Shown: positions 49,533 through 58,612 of the stretch, piece by piece
How the letters are laid out: each line of letters starts with the position of its first letter
Position numbering within the stretch: position 1 is the stretch's first letter
Source of the DNA: Cohaesibacter gelatinilyticus
Lineage (GTDB): Bacteria > Pseudomonadota > Alphaproteobacteria > Rhizobiales > Cohaesibacteraceae
Assembly: GCF_900215605.1 (NCBI RefSeq)
Contig: NZ_OBEL01000002.1
Coordinates: 434,001 to 498,000 of the forward strand
Reading direction: 5' to 3'
Length of the DNA: 64,000 bases
Notes under the pieces: model-generated
What the model saw: only the letters and a program-made list of their open reading frames with translations
Databases searched by the model: none
What the model was told of the DNA's origin: nothing
Program-made: the position numbers and the translations under genes

Positions 49533-51491
49533 ATGTCGGGGCCATTGCACTTTATCAAGCATGTTCTAAGCATCATCAATAACAACGATCCAGAACTGGT
49601 AAAAGCACAATTCAGAGTGCTTTCCAGCCAAATGCCGATCATGTATTCGATCCTGCTCGTCAATGCCTGGGCTCTTGCCCTGGTCTTTTCGAGCACAGCC
49701 CCCACTTGGCTATGGCTTTACATCCCGCTTGGCTTTACTGCTCTTTGCGCTGTCAGGCTGGTTGGCTGGTGGTATTCCAGACACCGGATACCGACAGCAG
49801 AAGTCGCCTATAAAGCACTCAAGCAAACAAAAATACTGTCCGTTATTCTTGTTGCCATCCTCTGCAGCTGGTCTCTTGCCCTTCATCCCTATGGCGACAC
49901 ATCCATGCAGGCCAATGTTGCCTTCTTCATGGCGATAACCGGCGTCGGGGTCATCATCTGTCTGCAACAGGTCCCAATCGCGGCTCATATCGTCACCATT
50001 GGCATTTCCGTTCCCTTTGTGACGCATTTCTTTTCGACCGGCCTCATTTCCTTCATGGCCATGTCGATCGATGTTGCGCTGGTGGCTGTCACATTGCTGA
50101 TTGTTGTCTTTGTGCAATTCCGGCATTTTTCCGACGCGGTCGACGCCCGTAGCAAGCTGGAAGCCGCCAATCGGGAAAATCATAGATTGGCCAATCTCGA
50201 TTCCCTGACCGGGCTGAACAATCGGCGCAGATTCTTCTCTCAGCTCAATCAGACCATCGAAAAAGCAAAAATCGACGAGAGCCGTTTTGCGGTTGGCATC
50301 ATCGATCTGGATCGCTTCAAGCCCATCAATGACCTCTATGGACATGCCGTCGGAGACAGGTTGTTGCAAGAGGTGGCCAAGCGCATTACCACCACTTTGG
50401 ACGAGACATCGGTCATCGCCAGACTGGGCGGTGATGAATTCGCCATCATCATGCCGCACGACCATGACAATGACGAGCTGATGGGACAGGGCCACCAGAT
50501 TTGTCAGGCATTGAGTGAGCCTTTCGAACTGGCAGAAGCGACAATCCAGATATCTGCATCCATGGGTGTGGTCGTTTTCCCCGATCTTGCCCAAAGCGCG
50601 CAGGAGCTTTATGTGCGGGCGGATTATGCACTTTGCAATCGCAAGCGGACACAAAGAGGGGGTGTTGCGCTCTTTGCAGATCAGCACATCCTGGAAATCA
50701 AACAGACCACCCGCGTTGAACAGGCACTCAATGATGCGGATCTTGAGGAAGAACTCAGCATCCATTTTCAACCCATCGTCGATGCACAATTTCAAAAAAC
50801 AATCGCCTTTGAGGCTCTGGCCCGCTGGACCAGTCCTACCTTGGGCAACGTCTCTCCCGGTGAATTCATTCCCGTGGCCGAACGCTCTGGCAAGGTGAAG
50901 GCCCTGACACCCGTGCTTTTGAAAAAAGCTCTGTCCTGTGCGGCATGCTGGCCAGAGGATATCCGGCTTTCCTTCAATCTCTCGACCCATGATCTCAGCT
51001 CCATGGAGAGCCTTTTGAAGATCGTGGCACTGGTGGAGAAAAGCGGCGTCGCCCCCTCCCGGATCGACTTTGAAATCACCGAAACCGCGATGGTTTACGA
51101 CTTCGAGCAAGTCAAACGGTCCGTGGAAATATTGAAAGGTCTTGGCTGTGGTCTGGCTCTGGATGACTTTGGCACCGGCTTTTCCAGCCTGACCCAGCTT
51201 CACGCGCTGCCGCTGACAAAAATCAAGATCGACAGAAGCTTCGTGACCGATCTCAACAGCAATCCGGCAAGCTACAAGATCGTGAAATCACTCCTTGCGC
51301 TCAGCCGTGACATGGACATCGATTGCGTGGTCGAAGGCGTCGAGACCCAGGACGAAATGCAAGCCCTCTCCCAGTTGGGCGGTCGCTTGATACAGGGCTA
51401 TTATTATTCCAAACCCCTGCCGGAGAGCGAAGTCAGCAATTTCAGCCCTTCAAGCGCAGATGCCCCTTCGCAACAGGCCGCCAATTCATAA
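49533..51491 (+). CDS. membrane GGDEF-EAL protein (cyclic di-GMP turnover)
   Basis: 652 residues. Five or six N-terminal membrane helices (about 35-200) act as a sensor. A GGDEF domain follows (about 215-380), with RLGGDEFAI and LTGLNNRRRFF. Its GGDEF active site is intact, so diguanylate cyclase activity is possible. An EAL domain (about 395-635) carries FEALARW, the N-x-S motif SFNLSTHDL, EITETAM, ALDDFGTGFSSL and KIDRSFV, the residues needed for phosphodiesterase activity. Both activities may be present and regulated by the membrane part. It would influence motility and biofilm formation. It stands alone. Confidence 0.93.
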   Translation: MSGPLHFIKHVLSIINNNDPELVKAQFRVLSSQMPIMYSILLVNAWALALVFSSTAPTWLWLYIPLGFTALCAVRLVGWWYSRHRIPTAEVAYKALKQTKILSVILVAILCSWSLALHPYGDTSMQANVAFFMAITGVGVIICLQQVPIAAHIVTIGISVPFVTHFFSTGLISFMAMSIDVALVAVTLLIVVFVQFRHFSDAVDARSKLEAANRENHRLANLDSLTGLNNRRRFFSQLNQTIEKAKIDESRFAVGIIDLDRFKPINDLYGHAVGDRLLQEVAKRITTTLDETSVIARLGGDEFAIIMPHDHDNDELMGQGHQICQALSEPFELAEATIQISASMGVVVFPDLAQSAQELYVRADYALCNRKRTQRGGVALFADQHILEIKQTTRVEQALNDADLEEELSIHFQPIVDAQFQKTIAFEALARWTSPTLGNVSPGEFIPVAERSGKVKALTPVLLKKALSCAACWPEDIRLSFNLSTHDLSSMESLLKIVALVEKSGVAPSRIDFEITETAMVYDFEQVKRSVEILKGLGCGLALDDFGTGFSSLTQLHALPLTKIKIDRSFVTDLNSNPASYKIVKSLLALSRDMDIDCVVEGVETQDEMQALSQLGGRLIQGYYYSKPLPESEVSNFSPSSADAPSQQAANS

Positions 51492-51665
51492 ACATTACGC
51501 CCAAGGCTTGTTCCTGCACCGCCATTCACTTCTCTCTAACCATGCCAAAGGCTTTCTTGTGATATAGGCAGCGGAAAGGTGCTTTTTACTGGACTCACTA
51601 CCTGTGATTGATCACTCTCTCATTAAAACATTTCTCGCAATTAGTGCTTTAATTCTCTGATTTGG

Positions 51666-51713
51666 AGTGAGTTCTTATCCGAAAAATGCTTCAACTTTTC
51701 GGGAACACGCTAA
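51666..51713. repeat. CGAAAA-core hairpin copy
   Basis: AGTGAGTTCTTATCCGAAAA ... AACTTTTCGGGAACACGCT matches the core hairpin of E1 (8518-8562) without the rest of the element. It lies 25 bp upstream of the DUF898 start. Confidence 0.65.
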
Positions 51714-51738
51714 AGTTCAATCAAGTTTCAGTGGTGCC

Positions 51739-53259
51739 ATGACATCTGAACGCCTGTTCGATGAAGCTACCAATGCTTCCTCGCCTTCTTCTTCCGATCA
51801 ACAGACCGATCATGCCATATCCGCAGCCGAAGCCGCCGCCTCTGCCTGGGAAGCAGCGCATCGCTCTGCCCAAGCGGCCAATGCAGCGTCAGAAGCCGCC
51901 ATCACAGCGGCAGAAGCAGCCAGGCGCGCCGTCGACAGCATTGATGTCAGGCTCGCCCAACAGGCAGCAGATGATGCCATGCAAGCGGCCAGCCTCGCCA
52001 GCCGGGCAGCAGAAATTGCCAGCAATGCCGCCAAGGACAGCAAAGACAGATCCAGCACTCCCAAAACCACACAGACCAAAGATATCGCGGTCACAGATGA
52101 GATACGCGATGGCACAAACGAGGCCAATCCCCGCCAGACACAAGCCTTTCGCCCCTTACGCTTCACCGGCACCCTGAAAAGCTATTATGCACTCTGGCTG
52201 AAGGGCACCCTCTTCACCTTGCTCAGCCTTGGCCTCTATGGCCCATGGGCCCATGTGCAGCAGCGGCGCTATCTCTTTGGCCACACTCAGTTGGGCGGCA
52301 CGGGGTTCGACTATCACGGCAAGGGCAAGGATCTGTTCAAGCTGTTGCTTGGCGGGCTGATCCTGTTTGCGCTGGTCAATGGCGGCTATCGCTATCTTAT
52401 CAGCCCGGATCTGAAGCCCGGCGCTGGTGTGGCTGCCAGTCTGCTTCTGACCGCCTGTGCGCTGGCTTTGGTTGGCTTTGCCATGCGCTATCGCGCCCGC
52501 AACAGCAGCTGGCATGGCATTCGCGCCCGCTGGGCAGGCTCAAGCTGGGGCATGATCCGCCATGTACTTGGCGGCCAATTGCTGACCCTTTTCACCCTTG
52601 GCCTCGCCTATCCGCTGGTTGTGCAAGTGATGACCAAATGGCAGCTGAAGCAGGTGCGCATTGGCGACAATGAACTGACGCCAGATATCTCGTTGAAAGG
52701 CTTCTGGACCCTTTGCGCCCCATGGATGTTTGCGCCCATCTTACTGGCCTTTGCCCTGCCTGTTGCCATGGGTGGCGATAGCTTGCTGGTGCTTTATCTG
52801 GACCCGAAGGTCGAGATCATCCCCCAGACAGCCATCATCGCCTCCACGCTTTTATGGTTCCTCTTCCTGCCGCGTTTTTGGGCTTTTGCCGGCCTTGCCG
52901 TGCTGGCAGGCTCGCTGTCGTTCATCTTGTCAAACAACACTCTACTGATGCTGACCATGACGACCAGCCTGACCTTTGGCTTCTATCTTTGCTACAGCAT
53001 GGCCCGGCTAAGCATGCTGCATCTGGTCTTGTGCAATCTCAGCCTCAAGGATCATGTGCAATTCAGCTCCAGCTTGCGCATCCCATCGCTCTTTGCACTG
53101 GCGGCCACAAACCTGCTGGCCATCCTCGCCAGCCTTGGCCTCGCCACCCCATGGGCCGAACTGCGCCTGCAGCACTATCTCTGCAACAATATCCATTACA
53201 AACAAACCGGCCCGCTGGATGATCTGTTCTCTGGCCAGGAAAAAAGCGAAATGGCATGA
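51739..53259 (+). CDS. DUF898 membrane protein with alanine-rich coiled N-terminus
   Basis: 506 residues. The first ~120 residues are a low-complexity, alanine-rich segment (AISAAEAAASAWEAAHRSAQAA...) likely to form a long helix or coiled coil. From about 135 it is DUF898 (YjgN-like): FRPLRFTGTLKSYYALWLKGTLFTLLSLGLYGPWAHVQQRRYLFGHTQLGGTGFDYHGKGKDLFK, with repeated helices and a second half of the same type. It is an inner-membrane protein of unknown function. The start at 51739 is preferred because upstream codons lie in a palindromic repeat. The stop overlaps the TPR gene by four bases. Confidence 0.82.
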   Translation: MTSERLFDEATNASSPSSSDQQTDHAISAAEAAASAWEAAHRSAQAANAASEAAITAAEAARRAVDSIDVRLAQQAADDAMQAASLASRAAEIASNAAKDSKDRSSTPKTTQTKDIAVTDEIRDGTNEANPRQTQAFRPLRFTGTLKSYYALWLKGTLFTLLSLGLYGPWAHVQQRRYLFGHTQLGGTGFDYHGKGKDLFKLLLGGLILFALVNGGYRYLISPDLKPGAGVAASLLLTACALALVGFAMRYRARNSSWHGIRARWAGSSWGMIRHVLGGQLLTLFTLGLAYPLVVQVMTKWQLKQVRIGDNELTPDISLKGFWTLCAPWMFAPILLAFALPVAMGGDSLLVLYLDPKVEIIPQTAIIASTLLWFLFLPRFWAFAGLAVLAGSLSFILSNNTLLMLTMTTSLTFGFYLCYSMARLSMLHLVLCNLSLKDHVQFSSSLRIPSLFALAATNLLAILASLGLATPWAELRLQHYLCNNIHYKQTGPLDDLFSGQEKSEMA

Positions 53260-54575
53260 ACAAGCAGGATAAGAGCAGTAAAAAAGCGATCAACATACAT
53301 GCCGAGGACTGCTTCATAAAGGCGGACAAGCTGATAGACGGCATCGCTGACATGTCATTGGAGCAGGCCAGCCTTGCAATCGAAAAAGCTGGCAAATGCT
53401 ATGAAGATGGTCTGGCTTTGGAGCCTGAAGAAGGAGACGCTTGGTATAATTGGGGCATGGCATTGGCCGAGCTGGGAGAGCTGGCTGCGGAGCTGGACCC
53501 AACGCTCTCTCAAACCAGCCTGCAGCTAGCCATTGAGAAATACAAAAAAGCCCTCAAGGTCCGTCCTGATGATCAATATGCGCTCAATAATTTGGGCATA
53601 GCCCATGCAAAGCTGGCCGATCATTTCGAGGAAAGCGAGCGAGAAGCCCATCTGAAACACGCCATCAAGCATTACAAGGCGGCATTGGCGATCAAACCAA
53701 GCAAACGCAGAGCCCTCTATAATTGGGGTCTTGCCTTGGTCAAGCTGTCCGAATTGCAAGATCGAAACAAACAAAAAGCAAGTCTGAAGAACGCGATCAA
53801 ACTCTATGCGGCGGCATACGATATCAAACCGAAAGACCCGGATATTCTGGGCAGTAAGGGCATTGCATATTACGACCTTGCAGACATGTATGAAGGCAAG
53901 AAACGGCAGGGTTATCTGCAAAACGCCATCAAAGCTTTCAAGAAAGCATTTAAGCTCAACCCCGCTGACGATATTGCGGCACGAAACTGGGCCGATGCAT
54001 TGTCAGATCTGGCAGAGTTCCATAAGTCCGACAAGCGCAAGGCTCTATTGCAAAAAGCCATTCGCAAATATGACACAGCCCTGAGGCTCGACCCATCGGA
54101 TCATGAGGGCTTTTTCAATTGGGCGCGGGTGCTGGACAAACTTGCCGACATGAAAAAGGGCAAAAAGCGCATCAAAGCCCTGTATGCCGTGATGGAAAAA
54201 TACAAGCACGCCATCGAGGTCAAACTCGATTATTCCCAAGCCATCTGCAATCTCGGCGCAACATTGGGCGAGCTGTCCGATCTGCAAAAAGGCGACGAGC
54301 GCAAGGCAAACCAAAAAGCCGCAATCCGGCATTTCAAACATGCCTTGCAAATTGCCCCTGACGACGACAAAGCCATGTTCAACTGGGGCCATGCCTTAAA
54401 CAAGCTCGCCTATCTGAACGAGGGAACCAAGCGCAAAAAGCTGCTGGAAAAGGCCATCGAAAAGTTAGAAGCAACTCTTGCCATCAATCCAAATCACGGC
54501 GCCAGCGAAGATCTGTCCGAAGCCCTGAAAGATCTGGCCAGCATGAAAGTAACTCAGCAACAGTCTGGTCATTAG
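53256..54575 (+). CDS. long-repeat TPR protein
   Basis: 439 residues, cytoplasmic, made of about seven tandem TPR-like units with a period of about 44 residues in the central part instead of the usual 34. Unit landmarks are WYNWGMALAELGEL, NNLGIAHAKLADH, LYNWGLALVKLSEL, LGSKGIAYYDLADM, ARNWADALSDLAEF, FNWARVLDKLADM, CNLGATLGELSDL and FNWGHALNKLAYL. Each is followed by a charged insert and I-x-x-Y/F-x-x-A-L-x-I-x-P. Extended-spacing TPR proteins mediate protein-protein contacts. Its ATG overlaps the DUF898 stop codon, so the two are co-translated and probably work together. Element E6 starts at the base after its stop. Confidence 0.85.
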   Translation: MNKQDKSSKKAINIHAEDCFIKADKLIDGIADMSLEQASLAIEKAGKCYEDGLALEPEEGDAWYNWGMALAELGELAAELDPTLSQTSLQLAIEKYKKALKVRPDDQYALNNLGIAHAKLADHFEESEREAHLKHAIKHYKAALAIKPSKRRALYNWGLALVKLSELQDRNKQKASLKNAIKLYAAAYDIKPKDPDILGSKGIAYYDLADMYEGKKRQGYLQNAIKAFKKAFKLNPADDIAARNWADALSDLAEFHKSDKRKALLQKAIRKYDTALRLDPSDHEGFFNWARVLDKLADMKKGKKRIKALYAVMEKYKHAIEVKLDYSQAICNLGATLGELSDLQKGDERKANQKAAIRHFKHALQIAPDDDKAMFNWGHALNKLAYLNEGTKRKKLLEKAIEKLEATLAINPNHGASEDLSEALKDLASMKVTQQQSGH

Positions 54576-54719
54576 TGCCCGATTTAAAAGTCTCTGAATG
54601 AGACTTTTAGGCTGCATGTCCAGCCCTCTCCCCCTCCCAAACCGCCCACGAGGGTACCATGACGGGTGGCTTGGGAGGGGGAGAGGGCTTGGCTCAGGAC
54701 TTTTAAATCAGACTCTTAG
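54576..54719. repeat. palindromic mosaic element E6 (full form)
   Basis: Begins TGCCCGATTTAAAAGTCTC with its own small hairpin (GAGACTTTTA). It then carries the palindrome CCCTCTCCCCCTCCCAA / TTGGGAGGGGGAGAGGG around a GGTACC-containing centre, and closes with GGACTTTTAAATCAGACTCTT. The outer arms GATTTAAAAGTC and GACTTTTAAATC are exact complements. The first base of the element follows the TAG stop of the TPR gene directly. Confidence 0.8.
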
Positions 54720-54952
54720 AGAACATCACACACAAAACCGCACGCACGCCCAACCCCTGCGCCGCTCTGCCATCTGGACAGAGAAGATTGCATTGGATAG
54801 ATCTTTGCCATCTTAAATGATTATCTTGCTGCTTCCCCTCCCCCAACCAACCGAGCAGAAAAGCAAGAATACCGAGTTGCCCTTGGAGCAAGCCAGCCTG
54901 ACCATGCAAAAGTCATATCGACAGCATTGCAGCCCGGCTTAAATCGACGCTG

Positions 54953-56008
54953 TCATGTGCCATAGATGCTGCAGGCCTCTTCTTCCAGACGCACGACCTT
55001 GTCCTTGTGTCTTTTGCGGAATTGATTGGGTGATAGTCCATGCCATCTCTTGAAGGCACGAATAAAGGAATTGGGCTCTTCAAAGCCCAGCATGAAACCG
55101 ATTTCCGCTACCGACATGGTGTCACTGGATAGATATTGGATAGACAAGTCATATCGAATTTCATTCAGCAATTTTGTGAAGTTGGTGCCTTCCTCTCTCA
55201 GCCGACGTTCAAATGTTCTTTGGCTCATTGTCAGATTTTGCGCAATACGTGCTGCTGTTATCTGTCCTGATGGTAGCAAGCGAGAAATGTGCTGTGCAGC
55301 TCTTTCCGAAAACTGGCTCTCTCCCAATGTGGTGTCCAGTCTGCGTTCAGCTTCCTTATCATAGGCAAAGCCCATGAAGCCGCCATCGGTCAGAAGCGGC
55401 AATTTCGATGTTGCCTTGTCCAGCTCCAATATGTTTTCGGAGCCAATTTCAATCTTGCAGCCTATTTTCTCCTCGGCCTGTTCATGCAAGGGGATCGGGG
55501 ACGACAAGATCACGCGCTGGGGCTTTATATTCTGCAAGCTATAATTTCGACCGATCAATATGATCCAGAGAAATGACAGAATGCCTGACAGTCCATTGAT
55601 GGGGAAAAAGGGGTCCAGCTCAAAGATATGAAGTTGGCAATTCTTTTTCGTCAGTCTCAAGTCCCAATTGACCGGCTGAATGGTTGCCTTGATCTTTGCC
55701 AGGCGTTGCAACCCTTCTTCTATGTTGGCGCTTGCAGCGAAGGAATACATGGTCGCACCGTAAGGCACACTTGAAAAGCCCTCGGCCAGTTTGAGATAGA
55801 AATCTTCTTTTCCATATTCGGTGATCAGAGCATAGAAAGCGGCTGCACATTGTTTGGCTGTGAGGGTGAGTTGTTTCACACGATCTGGTTCACAGGCTAT
55901 TCCTGCTTTCTTGAAAACCACCTCCAACTCGACACCCAAAATGGCGCAACAAACCATGATTTCGTGTCCGGTCTGATATCTTCTTCTACTCATCTTTGAT
56001 TGGTCCAT
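54953..56008 (-). CDS. AraC family regulator with OruR/ArgR-type sensor domain
   Basis: 351 residues. The N-terminal ~200 residues match the arabinose-binding-like domain of this subgroup (GVELEVVFKKAGIACEPDRVKQLTLTAKQCAAAFYALITEYGKEDFYLKLAEGFSSVPYGATMYSFAASANIEEGLQRLAK). The C-terminal AraC HTH pair reads LPSGQITAARIAQNLTMSQRTFERRLREEGTNFTKLLNEIRYDLSIQYLSSDTMSVAEIGFMLGFEEPNSFIRAFKRWHGLSP. It is divergent from the autotransporter at 56514 across 500 bp and may control it. Confidence 0.9.
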   Translation of the reverse strand: MDQSKMSRRRYQTGHEIMVCCAILGVELEVVFKKAGIACEPDRVKQLTLTAKQCAAAFYALITEYGKEDFYLKLAEGFSSVPYGATMYSFAASANIEEGLQRLAKIKATIQPVNWDLRLTKKNCQLHIFELDPFFPINGLSGILSFLWIILIGRNYSLQNIKPQRVILSSPIPLHEQAEEKIGCKIEIGSENILELDKATSKLPLLTDGGFMGFAYDKEAERRLDTTLGESQFSERAAQHISRLLPSGQITAARIAQNLTMSQRTFERRLREEGTNFTKLLNEIRYDLSIQYLSSDTMSVAEIGFMLGFEEPNSFIRAFKRWHGLSPNQFRKRHKDKVVRLEEEACSIYGT

Positions 56009-56513
56009 CCTGCAAATTCGCCCCCTTTTTCGATTAGCATAAAGTATGGCTCATGAAACAGCCATCAAAGGCTGTTTGGCGAGATTTGATTGGTTTTTGG
56101 CGCATCGAGATGTGTTCATCATGCCGATTTCCATCCATTTTCGATTCCACAATTCTTATCGAGAATCACAGCTAAATCATGATGTTACGGCAAGTTTCCT
56201 CGCTGTTTGCATCCGTATTTTTACGACCAGAGTATGGCGCAGTCTTCATTTTGCGGGCTAAGCGAACGGCTTTGTTCCGTGGTGCCAAATACTCCAGTGC
56301 GGGATGCCTTGGGCGAACCTGACGACATGATGGCTGATCAGGAAATGCGGGTTGATCATGTCAGAATTTGCCGATTGGTTCAGATCTTCGGGTCGGGCCT
56401 ACCTCTCCTTTCATAAAGCTTTGTCTGATGCAGCAGCGTACGGTTTTGCGCGGCGCAGCACAGGCTCGAAATTGACAAAATGGCCCTTTTGGCATGGGCA
56501 CATGCAGGTTTCC
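56009..56513. other. 505-bp divergent intergenic region
   Basis: Lies between the AraC regulator and the autotransporter. No convincing gene, palindrome or repeat is seen. Open frames here have no ribosome sites. It is long enough to hold the AraC binding sites and both promoters. Confidence 0.4.
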
Positions 56514-58409
56514 ATGAAGATGTTAAGGGCCATGTTGCTGCCCCTCGTTGCCGCAGGCGTAATTGCGATCAGTGCCCAAAGTGCCATCGCTTTTGGTGGG
56601 GGGAGTCCGTATAGCGAGGTCAAGCCAATTGGTGATCGTGGTTGTGAGGTTCAGATTGATTATTCACCCAGCGGTAACGCTCGAGTTGCGCTGCAAGCAG
56701 GATTCGATGACAAAATTGCTGGCAGTAGTGTTTATTCCGGTGGAAGTAGAACTTATTTTTTTTCAGGCGCAATGACTTCTGCTGATATTAACAGTTGCTT
56801 CACTGGCCCAGTGACTGGCGTGTCAATTCCTAATCCGACCGCAAATCTTTTTGCGGGTGCTGACTATCTTGGCTTCAAATATACCTTTGGAGGGGTTGAT
56901 TATGAATATGCAATCAAGGGAGCTACTGATACCGAAGTAGTTGCTGGTCCGATATCCTCCCCACAGCCGGCCGAGGGCCCGACGGTGCAGATTGATGCGC
57001 CGGAAAGCCATAATGGCGAAGATTTTTCGGTCATAGTCAGATTCTCAGAGCCTGTGACTGCTCTTCGTCCTGAAGATGTCACCGTCATGAATGGGGAGGT
57101 TCTGGATATGGAACCGACAAATTCAGTTGAATATGGTGCTAGCATACGTCCATCCGGTGATGGGGATGTGACCATTGATATCGCGGCTGGTGTTACTCAA
57201 AGTGAATCAGGGGATGTAGACAATCAGGCGGCAACCCGGGTCGTTGTGCGTGGCAGTTCAAATGAGGCAACGGTCCAGAAAATCCAGTCCTTCATTCAGA
57301 ACCGTGCCACCCATGTCCTGAACCATCAGCCGTCTCTGTCCGGTTTTATTGACGGGTTCAATCTTGCCGGTGGCGGCCCTCTGGGGAATTTGGGATTGTC
57401 TGCCAATGCAGATCGTATGGATCTTGCTTTCTCCTCCTCCTTGTCACGCATTCAGGCCGCCAGACAGGCCGCAGAAGCCGGCCATGACAATGGGCTTGCA
57501 GCCATTGATCAGTCTGTGGAAGCCGCGCATGCTTCATCCTATGCAGCGCCAGAGGCGGCCAATCGTGCCAATGCGGGGTTGGATAACATCGATGCTCTCG
57601 ACAACAGCAAAGATTATGGCATACCCCAGAACCGCTTTGATGTCTGGACACAGCTTTATGCCTCTCGTGCCAAGCTCAATCAGTCCAGGGCAGATACGAT
57701 TGTTGCCTATCTTGGTGCGCATTATTTTGTCAATCCGAACCTGATTGTCGGAGCGATGGCACAATATGATTCCGTCTCCGAGAAAAATGGATCAAGCTCC
57801 GTTGACGGGACGGGCTGGATGGCCGGACCCTATATTGCCGGTCGTCTTCCCGGTCACAGCCTGCTTTATGAAGCCCGCATTGCCTGGGGCCAATCCAATA
57901 ACAAGATCTCTCCGACCGGCACCTACAAGGATCGCTTCGATACCACCCGCTGGATTGCCACCGGTCAAATAGAGGGTGATATCCTTTTGAGCAGTCTTGA
58001 TCAGATGACCCGTGTTGCCTTCAATCCATTTTTGCGGGCTACCTATTTCGAAGAGAAGCAGGACAGCTATATCGACAGCAATGGCTCTCGCGTCGAGGGG
58101 CAGACCTATAGCGTCGGGGAAATCCGCTTTGGTCCCAAATTCACGCTGGTCACGGAACTGGACAATGGTGTGCGCCTGACGCCTTTCGTATCGGCATCGG
58201 GCTTGTGGGACTTCAAGATGTCCGGCAATGACAGCTCTCAGAATTCCGCCTTGAAAGAGGGCAGCTTGAGAGCCCGTCTGGATGCAGGTCTCGGTATCAA
58301 GACGGCCAATGACTGGCTGTTCAACATGTCATCCTTCCATGATGGCATTGGTGTCGACAAATATCAGGCCTATGGCGGCAAGGTTCGCCTGACCATCCCG
58401 TTGAATTGA
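56514..58409 (+). CDS. autotransporter-domain outer-membrane protein with Ig-like domain
   Basis: 631 residues from MKMLRAMLLPLVAAGVIAISAQSAIAFGGG, a clear signal peptide; an AGG site precedes this ATG by five bases. Residues about 25-145 form a beta-rich domain. Residues about 150-250 are a bacterial Ig-like domain (PTVQIDAPESHNGEDFSVIVRFSEPVTALRPEDVTVMNGEV). A linker and a C-terminal autotransporter beta-barrel (about 370-631: RFDVWTQLYASRAKLNQSRADTIVAYLGAHYFVNPNLIVGAMAQYDSVS) follow, ending IPLN rather than in an aromatic residue. Likely a surface adhesin-like protein. It has its own terminator. Confidence 0.85.
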   Translation: MKMLRAMLLPLVAAGVIAISAQSAIAFGGGSPYSEVKPIGDRGCEVQIDYSPSGNARVALQAGFDDKIAGSSVYSGGSRTYFFSGAMTSADINSCFTGPVTGVSIPNPTANLFAGADYLGFKYTFGGVDYEYAIKGATDTEVVAGPISSPQPAEGPTVQIDAPESHNGEDFSVIVRFSEPVTALRPEDVTVMNGEVLDMEPTNSVEYGASIRPSGDGDVTIDIAAGVTQSESGDVDNQAATRVVVRGSSNEATVQKIQSFIQNRATHVLNHQPSLSGFIDGFNLAGGGPLGNLGLSANADRMDLAFSSSLSRIQAARQAAEAGHDNGLAAIDQSVEAAHASSYAAPEAANRANAGLDNIDALDNSKDYGIPQNRFDVWTQLYASRAKLNQSRADTIVAYLGAHYFVNPNLIVGAMAQYDSVSEKNGSSSVDGTGWMAGPYIAGRLPGHSLLYEARIAWGQSNNKISPTGTYKDRFDTTRWIATGQIEGDILLSSLDQMTRVAFNPFLRATYFEEKQDSYIDSNGSRVEGQTYSVGEIRFGPKFTLVTELDNGVRLTPFVSASGLWDFKMSGNDSSQNSALKEGSLRARLDAGLGIKTANDWLFNMSSFHDGIGVDKYQAYGGKVRLTIPLN

Positions 58410-58436
58410 TATTTTGATTTCCTGGGGGACGTGGAG

Positions 58437-58483
58437 CAGGCAAGGTGACTGGGATCTTTCCCACCACCTTGCCTGCATTTTTA
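58437..58483 (+). terminator. Rho-independent terminator of the Ig-like autotransporter gene
   Basis: GCAGGCAAGGTG (58437-58448) pairs perfectly with CACCTTGCCTGC (58466-58477), with a loop of 17 bases and then ATTTTTATA. Confidence 0.88.
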
Positions 58484-58612
58484 TACGGAAAGGATTTTGA
58501 GCTTCTTATCCAAGAGATGCAACTCTTTGGACTGTGCAGCATTCCTTTATTGTCAGACAGGACCTTGTGATCTCCAAAGCATGCAATCGTAAGATTGAAC
58601 TGTTCGTTGTCA

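Noticed and set aside
49710-51203. 497-codon minus-strand open frame under the GGDEF-EAL gene
   Set aside because: Antisense shadow of a well-supported gene. It has no recognisable domain or ribosome site.
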